A DNA stretch of 5,619 nucleotides from contig CAYGLT010000109.1 of assembly GCA_964350875.1 (NCBI GenBank), forward strand, positions 1 through 5,619, in the 5' to 3' direction. This document shows, one piece after another, positions 1 to 5,182 of this stretch. Position numbers and translations under genes: made by a program. This DNA comes from JAHBXC01 sp964350875. Its GTDB lineage: Bacteria > Planctomycetota > Phycisphaerae > Phycisphaerales > UBA1924. The notes under the pieces were generated by a model that was not told the origin of the DNA, did no database searches, and saw only the letters and a list, made by a program, of their open reading frames with translations. Each line of letters starts with the position of its first letter. Position 1 is the stretch's first letter.

Positions 1-1436
1 CGTTTCACGCCGATCTCGCCCAGGCCGTCGCCGGGCCTGCGGGATGCGCCCATCACCTCGTACCGGATGATGGCGTCGAGTCTGAACGGGGGCACGGGAA
101 GCGGGCGCCAGCCCCAGATCGCGGGGACGGAGTTCATCCGCGCGGTGGAGTCGGCCGCGTAGATCGAGGAGACCGGAACGATCTCGTCGAGTTCGTTGTG
201 GTTGCCGAAGTATCGCCAGGACTGGTCGAGCGGGCGGGAGCGTGAGGATTCCTCGCGCTGTCGGACGATGTCGACGGGGATCCACTGGCCGCGATCGGCC
301 TCCTCGTCGTGGAGATAGAACTCGGCCCAGAAACGGAAGATCGGCGCGACGCCCGGGTCGGAAGCGGGGACCGAGTCGCGTGCTCCCACGGTGGCGAGTT
401 CCTGCTCCGGAGGAACGACCCCGATGATGACGCGGGCCGGGATGCCCGCGTTGCGCAGGAGCGCGACATAAAGGTTGGTGATGACGGCCGCGTTGGCGCG
501 ACCTGCTTCGATCGGCTCGCGGATCCGCGGGACATAGAAGGTCTGTCCGAAGAAGATGCGCCGGTCCTGGACATCGAACCCGCGCAGGAACGGACCGGCC
601 TCGGCGACGGACACGGAGTACGGATAGCCGCGCAGGCTGTCGGGTTCGGGCCAGAACGCGCGGGGGTCCGTGCCGGGCTGCGCGGCGTCGATGACTTTGG
701 CGGCGAGGAACTTCGCGAGACGCGCCGGGCGCATGGCGCGCGGGTTGTTCTGCGTCCAGGTGTTCAGCAGTCCGCCCACAAACGGGTCGTTCGACGGGAT
801 GTACGGCTGCGGATCAAGACAGGGCTGGAGCCATGCCGGGAGCGACTCGGGCCAGTCGATCTCCATCGCGCGGCGTTCGTTGAAGACGGTTTCGAAAGTG
901 CGCACGGGCAGGCGGAAATCGATGTACACCTTTTCGGGCTGGTCGATGAACGGGACGAGCGGCTCGCCCGAATCGGTCGCCAAGCGGAGATACCACTCGA
1001 CATTGACGAGGTCGGGGAGCGACGAGGGCTGCCCGATCCATTCCTTGGTGATCTCGAACGCGTTGAACTTCAGCCACCCGGTGAGCATGGACGGGTAGGC
1101 CTCGCTCGACGCGGTGTGCCACTGGATGGGCGAGACAAAGGTCGCGTCGCGGACATCGATCGTCTGGTACGGCCCCTGTTGCACTCGGCGGTTGCCCAGC
1201 ACGCCCGGCTCGACGGGCCAGGGCGCCTTGCGGAGACGCGGCCGATTGAGCGCGTACGGATCGGTGTCGTACTCGCGCGAGCCCGTGAAGATCGAGCGCA
1301 GCATCCAGAGGATCTCGTCCTCGCCTGTGATGAACGGTGTCCACTGCGCGTCGGCGGCTTGCGACGGCTGCGCGTGCGCCGAAGCAGCCAACAGGTGCGC
1401 TGCGATGAGACTTGTCAGAACCCGTTTCCCGATCAT
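1..1436 (-). CDS. Exported transglutaminase-fold protein lacking catalytic Cys and His (C-terminus off window)
   Basis: This frame is open for 478 codons and runs off the left edge, so the C-terminus and full length are unknown. The start at 1436 is chosen because GGAGG sits 8 nt upstream and a signal peptide follows at once: basic MIGKR, a hydrophobic stretch to about residue 18, and a likely cleavage after AHA at 22. Residues 30-200 match no domain I can name. Residues about 230-415 carry a transglutaminase-like core, with helix LYVALLRNAGIPAR (322-335), strand WAEFYL (370-375) and QWIPVD (384-389). Aligned to the usual Cys-His-Asp triad, the Cys position is Ala316, the His position is Arg368, and only Asp389 remains. 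The only cysteine seen is C206, outside the core. The same blocks occur in the next gene upstream (1514-2608), so the two look like paralogues. The protein is probably periplasmic or extracellular and should not be active as a cysteine transglutaminase or protease. A binding or structural role is inferred; the real function is unknown. Confidence 0.85.
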   Translation of the reverse strand, partial: MIGKRVLTSLIAAHLLAASAHAQPSQAADAQWTPFITGEDEILWMLRSIFTGSREYDTDPYALNRPRLRKAPWPVEPGVLGNRRVQQGPYQTIDVRDATFVSPIQWHTASSEAYPSMLTGWLKFNAFEITKEWIGQPSSLPDLVNVEWYLRLATDSGEPLVPFIDQPEKVYIDFRLPVRTFETVFNERRAMEIDWPESLPAWLQPCLDPQPYIPSNDPFVGGLLNTWTQNNPRAMRPARLAKFLAAKVIDAAQPGTDPRAFWPEPDSLRGYPYSVSVAEAGPFLRGFDVQDRRIFFGQTFYVPRIREPIEAGRANAAVITNLYVALLRNAGIPARVIIGVVPPEQELATVGARDSVPASDPGVAPIFRFWAEFYLHDEEADRGQWIPVDIVRQREESSRSRPLDQSWRYFGNHNELDEIVPVSSIYAADSTARMNSVPAIWGWRPLPVPPFRLDAIIRYEVMGASRRPGDGLGEIGVK

Positions 1437-1444
1437 CCGATGCC

Positions 1445-1449
1445 CCTCC
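1445..1449 (-). promoter_or_regulatory. Shine-Dalgarno site GGAGG of the 1-1436 gene
   Basis: Read on the minus strand, GGAGG lies 8 nt before the ATG at 1436, within a run GGGAGGGG. It is the only strong SD sequence in the window and fixes this start. Four of its five bases (1446-1449) belong to an inverted-repeat arm described separately. Confidence 0.75.
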
Positions 1450-1489
1450 CGTAGGCGCGCTTGCGAACGCACTGACGAGTATACGGGAG
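1446..1489 (-). repeat. 8-bp perfect inverted repeat spanning the SD and -10 region
   Basis: CTCCCGTA at 1446-1453 and TACGGGAG at 1482-1489 (plus strand) are exact reverse complements separated by 28 bp. In a minus-strand transcript reading through from the upstream gene, the two arms could pair and cover part of the GGAGG ribosome site. The distal arm overlaps the TATACT box, so a transcript started from that promoter would lack it. The pairing is seen directly; a regulatory role is inferred. Confidence 0.45.
1478..1483 (-). promoter_or_regulatory. Candidate -10 box TATACT upstream of the 1-1436 gene
   Basis: On the minus strand the hexamer TATACT matches the sigma-70 -10 consensus at five of six positions. 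It lies in the 77-bp gap between the two transglutaminase-like genes. Initiation about 7 nt downstream would give a leader of roughly 34 nt containing the GGAGG site. No convincing -35 hexamer is seen at 16-19 nt spacing (CAACCC at 17), so this is only a candidate. Confidence 0.4.
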
Positions 1490-1513
1490 AATTCGGACGC
1501 GGGTTGCCGAGTC

Positions 1514-2608
1514 TCAACGGCGGACGACGCTGCGATCGCCCTCGGAAACGCTCACCGAAACGCGCAGGGGAGCGCAGGGCGGGTCGCACTCGATCCTCCA
1601 AGGGGTGAGCAGCGTCGCGTCGCCGGCGGAGGCCGAGGGGAGCCCGATCAGCATCGGGATCAGCCGCGCGTCGTTCTCGCCGAACCGCTTCCACGCGTCG
1701 GCGAGCGCGGGCGGCTCGGGATCGAGCCATCGCTGGGCGATGAGGTCGACCGCGACCCATTCGCCGCGGCGCGCGCGCTCGTCGTAGAGGTAGAACTCGA
1801 CCCACGCGTGGATGGTGGGCTGCGCGTCGCGCCCCGCGCGCACGCCGACGATCAATCGGGAAGGGATGCCCGCGATGCGCAGCGCTGCGTTGTACGCGCG
1901 GAGCATGTCGAGTTCCGAACCCGCGCCGGTGCGCGCGAAGTTCGCGACGCCCGTCGATCGCAGGCCGCTGATCCCATCGCCTTGTCCCGCGGGAACAGAC
2001 AGCGATTCGAGCCCCGGGCGCGCGTGGTTGAGCGTGCGCGCGGCGAGGTATTTGGCGAGCACGGCAGGCGTGACGGCGCGTGTCTGCGCGCCGAGCCAGC
2101 CCTCGACGAGACGCCGGGCTTCGGCGTTGAGTTCATCCGCGTGCGCGTCGGGTTGAAGGGTGGAGGCGACGCCTTCGGGCCAGCCCTTGATGGGCCAGTG
2201 CACCGCGCGGGCGGCGCGATCGTTGAATGAACGAACGGACTGGCTGTCGGTGATCAGCGCAGACGCCGTGAACCCGGTGGGATTCGTCGCGTGGGTGGTC
2301 CAGATCAGCGCGGGCCCGTCGGGCCCGGCGAGGAGGGTCGCGTCCTTCACCGCGTTGCGGCCGTGGGCCGTAGTGGGCGAGATCTCGGATTCGCTGTCCG
2401 GCGTGACAGAAAGAAGAAGCCGCACTGTCCCGCCCGGGGTGGTGAGCGGTGTTCCCGCGGTCGCCGGCGTGACGCGGAGCGTCAGCGTGGCGCGCGACGG
2501 GAGCGCGTCCCTGTTCTCAGACGAAGCGGACGCCGCGTCCGAGAACACAGGCGGCGTGAGGATGCTCAGCATCAGGGCTGCGATGGGGGTGCGGAAAGGT
2601 GTCGCCAT
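1514..2608 (-). CDS. Exported transglutaminase-like protein with Cys-to-Glu active site
   Basis: This is a 364-residue protein with an N-terminal signal peptide: residues 1-23 hydrophobic, with cleavage near FS at 23 or ASA at 28. Residues about 35-125 look like an Ig-like or beta-rich domain, inferred from alternating hydrophobic residues. Residues about 165-320 form the transglutaminase-like core: LAKYLAARTL (184-193), helix LRAYNAALRIAGIPSR (236-251), HAWVEFYL (267-274), GEWVAVD (282-288), then WKRFG (306-310). His267 and Asp288 sit where the catalytic His and Asp belong, but the nucleophile position, 15 residues before GIP, is Glu232. The only cysteines are C341 and C345 near the C-terminus, which could form a disulfide. 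The ATG at 2608 has a weak GGGG-rich leader and no clear SD. The gene precedes its larger paralogue by 77 bp and follows the choice-of-anchor I gene by 132 bp. The fold assignment is firm from motifs. The activity is unknown and thiol-dependent catalysis is unlikely. Confidence 0.88.
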   Translation of the reverse strand: MATPFRTPIAALMLSILTPPVFSDAASASSENRDALPSRATLTLRVTPATAGTPLTTPGGTVRLLLSVTPDSESEISPTTAHGRNAVKDATLLAGPDGPALIWTTHATNPTGFTASALITDSQSVRSFNDRAARAVHWPIKGWPEGVASTLQPDAHADELNAEARRLVEGWLGAQTRAVTPAVLAKYLAARTLNHARPGLESLSVPAGQGDGISGLRSTGVANFARTGAGSELDMLRAYNAALRIAGIPSRLIVGVRAGRDAQPTIHAWVEFYLYDERARRGEWVAVDLIAQRWLDPEPPALADAWKRFGENDARLIPMLIGLPSASAGDATLLTPWRIECDPPCAPLRVSVSVSEGDRSVVRR

Positions 2609-2677
2609 GACCCCGAAGAGATCGGCGGAGTCCGTGCGGGCCTTTCGCCCTCGGGAAACTTTGCGGTGTGAAACGGG

Positions 2678-2699
2678 CGAACCACGCGGGGTGGTTTCG
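2678..2699. repeat. Small imperfect hairpin in the 2609-2740 intergenic gap
   Basis: AACCAC (2680-2685) and GTGGTT (2691-2696) pair with a 5-nt loop, and two further G-C pairs follow after a bulged T. It lies between the choice-of-anchor I gene and the shorter transglutaminase-like gene. No T-run follows on either strand. It could add to termination or be chance in GC-rich DNA. Nothing else, including a promoter, is evident in this 132-bp gap apart from the hairpin at 2732-2762. Confidence 0.25.
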
Positions 2700-2731
2700 T
2701 CGGGGTGAGCCCGGCAAGCGTGCGACCCTGG

Positions 2732-2762
2732 GATGTCGCGCTAGTTCTCGGAGCGCGACATC
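2732..2762 (-). terminator. 11-bp perfect hairpin across the stop codon of the choice-of-anchor I gene
   Basis: GATGTCGCGCT (2732-2742) and AGCGCGACATC (2752-2762) are exact reverse complements with a 9-nt loop. On the minus strand the 5' arm codes the residues Met-Ser-Arg near the protein end, and the 3' arm starts inside the TAG stop (2743-2741). The stem is GC-rich and would be stable in RNA. No U-tract follows, so it is not a textbook intrinsic terminator. It may act as a U-less terminator or as a 3'-end stabiliser. Confidence 0.5.
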
Positions 2763-4279
2763 TCGATGCGGAACACCTCGACGGTCCTCGATGCCTCCGA
2801 GGAGACCACCAGATATCGCGCACCGTTGCGTGACACGACGCACATTCCCTCGGGCGCGACGCCGTGGCCGGCCTGGCCGTAGGTCGTGGTGAACGAGACC
2901 ATGCGTGACTCTGCGGGAACCGTGATGTCGTACGCGAGGATCGCGTCGGAGCGTTCGAGCCCGATGAACGCGATGACACGGTCGTTGATCGTGGTGATCG
3001 CCAGGCCTTCGGGCTCGGGGCCGCGGTTGTCGGAGCGGCCGTCGAGAGACGCGGGGTCGGACTCGGCGTTGAAGACATCGGGCAACATCTCAGCGGTGAT
3101 GCGCTCGAAGTCCGATCCCGAATCGAAGACTCGCTGTCCGGTCGCGGCGTCCCAGATGCTGAACGACCTTGACCCGATGGTGTGGACGAGGTCGATGTCG
3201 CCGTCGTTGTCGACATCGCCGTCGATGGTTGAGATCTCGAGGCGGCCGAGGGCGGCGGGATCGGCGGCGTTCCCGTCGTGCTGCGCGTTGAGGGTCGAGA
3301 GCGTGGCGGGATCGATGAGCCCGCGTTCGACAGCGCGTGCGAATCGGACCTCCTCGCCGCGCGGGTCGCCTTCGTTCACGGTGACGAGATAGCGCACGCC
3401 GTCGATGACAACGGCGCCGATCGAGTCGGGCATGAGCAGGGTGAGGACGCGGTCGTCGATGCGCGGGCCGCCGTCACGGTCGGACGCGTCGATGACCTGC
3501 TCGATGGCGCCGAGGGAGTGGACCTCGGTGAATCGCATGGTGGCGAAGTCGAAGCGCGCGACCGCGTTGTTCTCCTGGAGCGCGATCCACGCGCCGTCGT
3601 CGTCGGGAGCGATGTATTCGGGTTCGAGGCCGAGGATGAACTCACCCGATCCTTCGAAGGTGGGGCGGATGCGCGCAAGGGAGACAATCGGATCGAGGTC
3701 GCGCACAAAGTCGAAGGTCATCGGCCTCGCATCGGGGAGATCGTCGAGGGATGAGGTCGAAGTCAGATCGATGACGGTGATGCCGCCGGGCGCGTCCGCG
3801 TCGGGAGTGGATTCGCCCTCGTCGGCGACCAGCGCGAACCGGCCGTCGGGGGTGAAACAGGCCATGTCCGGGTGGTAGCCGGTCTCGAACACCGTGAGGA
3901 TCTCGCCCGTGTGCACGCTGAAGGCCACGGCGCGGCCGCGGGTCGCGGTGTTGTCGGTGGGGATGACCGCAGCGATGCCGAAGCCGCGCTGAAGCGGATC
4001 GATCGCGATGCTCGAGACGCCGAGCGTGCTTGCGAAGACGCGCGACATGTCGATGCGCATCGCGAGGGTGAGCGAGCCGTCGCGCTCGAAGTTGAAGACG
4101 CTGATCCCGGTGTCGCCCGTGGTAAAGAGCCGCTTGGTGTCGGGGTCGTAGGCGCTGATCTCGGCGCCGTCGGGCGACTCGGCCCAGGAGACGCGTGTGA
4201 GCGCGAGTTCCTGCGCAACCGCGGGCGCGCTGATCGCTGCAAGGAGGACTGAGATGGCGCATGGGAGGCGGCGGAGCAT
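2741..4279 (-). CDS. Choice-of-anchor I family exported protein (beta-propeller-like), no visible anchor
   Basis: This 512-residue protein begins with a clear signal peptide (MLRR, hydrophobic 7-18, cleavage after AVA at 22). The rest matches the choice-of-anchor I family. HPDMACFTPDGRFALVADEGE (136-156) is a YVTN-type propeller blade. EPEYIAPDDDGAWIALQENN (219-238), VNEGDPRGEE (301-310), RSFSIWD (371-377), GPEPEGLA (420-427) and IAFIGLERSDAILAYDIT (436-453) are family hallmarks. DGDVDNDGDID (353-363) resembles a calcium-binding Asp-rich loop. The family is usually surface-displayed through variable C-terminal sorting signals. Here the chain ends soon after the last blade (VEVFRIEMSRSEN) with no LPXTG, PEP-CTERM or membrane helix, so a soluble periplasmic or secreted protein is inferred. 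Its biochemical role is not established. The ATG at 4279 has no SD and I see no convincing promoter in the 75-bp gap before it. A stable hairpin sits at its stop codon. Confidence 0.9.
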   Translation of the reverse strand: MLRRLPCAISVLLAAISAPAVAQELALTRVSWAESPDGAEISAYDPDTKRLFTTGDTGISVFNFERDGSLTLAMRIDMSRVFASTLGVSSIAIDPLQRGFGIAAVIPTDNTATRGRAVAFSVHTGEILTVFETGYHPDMACFTPDGRFALVADEGESTPDADAPGGITVIDLTSTSSLDDLPDARPMTFDFVRDLDPIVSLARIRPTFEGSGEFILGLEPEYIAPDDDGAWIALQENNAVARFDFATMRFTEVHSLGAIEQVIDASDRDGGPRIDDRVLTLLMPDSIGAVVIDGVRYLVTVNEGDPRGEEVRFARAVERGLIDPATLSTLNAQHDGNAADPAALGRLEISTIDGDVDNDGDIDLVHTIGSRSFSIWDAATGQRVFDSGSDFERITAEMLPDVFNAESDPASLDGRSDNRGPEPEGLAITTINDRVIAFIGLERSDAILAYDITVPAESRMVSFTTTYGQAGHGVAPEGMCVVSRNGARYLVVSSEASRTVEVFRIEMSRSEN

Positions 4280-4354
4280 CCGAGCGCAGCGTATGAGGGG
4301 GACGGGCGGATGCCGCGTCGGACGAATGTGAGGAATCCGTGAAGACTCGCCCGC

Positions 4355-5119
4355 TCAGCGCGCCGAGGCGATGTGGGCCTCGCTGGAGTAGCGGAGGTTC
4401 ACGATCCCGTCCTCGGCGTGGGCGGCGAAGAGGTCGCCCAGTTCGCGCTCCAGCGCGGCCCAGCCGGGACCGTCCTTCGGGCAGTACGACGCGCTGCGCG
4501 CACGGGTCAGGAGGCCGTCGAGGTCGAGGGTCTGATGACTGGGGATGCGGACGATCGTGCGCGGCGTGAAGAGGGGATGATCGTCGAGCACCGCGGAGAC
4601 ATCGTGGAGCGACCAGGGCGAGCGCGGTGGATCGACCGCGTGGCGCTCGAGCGCTGCGCAGTAGCCGGCGGTGAACGCATCGGTGCGGTTCTGAATGTTC
4701 CAGACATGGGCGAGGCGCGCGCCGGGTTTCAGGGTGCGGTGGAACTCGCGGAGCGCTTCGTCGGGGCGCATCCAGTGGAAGGCCTGCGCGACGGTGACCA
4801 GGTCGACCGAGCGATCGGGGAGTCCGGTGGCTTCGCCCGTGCCGTCGCGGGACTCGATGCGTGCATGCGCAGCGGCGGCGTCACGCATCGCGGCGTTGGG
4901 TTCGATCGCGATGACGCGGCAGCCGCGGTCAGCGAGGAGTCGCGCGAACAGGCCCGTTCCCGCGCCTACATCTGCCGCGAGGATGCCGGCGGGCGTTCCG
5001 AGACCATCGAGGACGGCGTCGACGATTCCGGCCGGGTAGGACGGACGGGCTTTGACATACTCCCCGGCGCGGCTGGCGAAGCGGGTGGTCGAGTTGGCGG
5101 GCGGCGGGGGTGTTGTCAT
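4355..5119 (-). CDS. Class I SAM-dependent methyltransferase (Methyltransf_11/UbiE-like)
   Basis: This 254-residue cytoplasmic enzyme is predicted to transfer a methyl group from S-adenosylmethionine; the substrate is unknown. It opens with RFASRAGEYVKARPSYP (13-29), typical of this group. The SAM-binding glycine motif ADVGAGTG follows at 49-56, the acidic strand-2 end AIEPN at 71-75 (Glu73), motif II VDLVTVAQAFHWM at 105-117, and LKPGARLAHVW at 130-140. The C-terminal LRYSSEAHIASAR (242-254) resembles the usual family end, so the gene looks complete. The frame stays open upstream to an ATG at 5281. I chose 5119 because the extra 54 residues look non-protein-like and overlap the divergent ComM gene, while the family's N-terminal motif starts soon after this Met. 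No SD precedes it. It is divergent from comM across 63 bp and sits 75 bp ahead of the choice-of-anchor I gene, so cotranscription with that gene is possible but unproven. Confidence 0.9.
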   Translation of the reverse strand: MTTPPPPANSTTRFASRAGEYVKARPSYPAGIVDAVLDGLGTPAGILAADVGAGTGLFARLLADRGCRVIAIEPNAAMRDAAAAHARIESRDGTGEATGLPDRSVDLVTVAQAFHWMRPDEALREFHRTLKPGARLAHVWNIQNRTDAFTAGYCAALERHAVDPPRSPWSLHDVSAVLDDHPLFTPRTIVRIPSHQTLDLDGLLTRARSASYCPKDGPGWAALERELGDLFAAHAEDGIVNLRYSSEAHIASAR

Positions 5120-5142
5120 GACACAAAAGTGTGTTGCGCACA
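5114..5142. promoter_or_regulatory. Cluster of short dyads over the methyltransferase start (possible operator)
   Basis: Three overlapping inverted repeats lie in a row: TGTCATGACA, a perfect 10-bp palindrome (5114-5123) containing the methyltransferase ATG; ACAC-AAAA-GTGT (5121-5132); and TGTG-TTGCG-CACA (5130-5142). All share a TGTG/CACA or TGTC/GACA theme and fall in the 63-bp divergent spacer, just before the candidate comM -35. A regulator site is inferred only from symmetry and position. No known motif was recognised. Confidence 0.25.
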
Positions 5143-5147
5143 GGGGT

Positions 5148-5175
5148 TTGCGGCGTGTTCGGCTTCTGGTATTCT
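5148..5175 (+). promoter_or_regulatory. Candidate comM promoter, near-leaderless
   Basis: TTGCGG (5148-5153) and TATTCT (5170-5175) are spaced by 16 nt and resemble sigma-70 -35 and -10 boxes. The expected transcription start falls about 5182-5183, at or next to the comM ATG (5183). The bases before the ATG contain no SD. The transcript may therefore be leaderless or nearly so. The matches are moderate (four of six in each box). Confidence 0.35.
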
Positions 5176-5182
5176 CGCGGGC

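Noticed and set aside
309..1454. A 381-codon plus-strand open frame
   Set aside because: It lies opposite the minus-strand transglutaminase-fold gene. Its product is Arg/Asp/Gly-rich with no motifs, while the opposite strand has a signal peptide, an SD and conserved motifs. It is a GC-rich shadow.
1412..2230. A 272-codon plus-strand open frame
   Set aside because: It is antisense to the second transglutaminase-like gene and spans the intergenic gap. Its low-complexity Arg/Ala/Gly composition matches no family.
2638..2650. GGGC-CTTTC-GCCC mini-hairpin upstream of the second transglutaminase-like gene
   Set aside because: The stem is only 4 bp with no following T-run, which is expected by chance at this GC content.
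3194..3219. 8-bp inverted repeat CGATGTCG/CGACATCG
   Set aside because: It is inside the codons for the repeated Asp-Gly-Asp pattern and is explained by coding, not by DNA function.
4280..4354. Possible promoter or terminator between the methyltransferase and choice-of-anchor I genes
   Set aside because: Only a distant 6-bp CGGGCG/CGCCCG pair and a lone CATACG were found, with no matching -35 and no stable stem.
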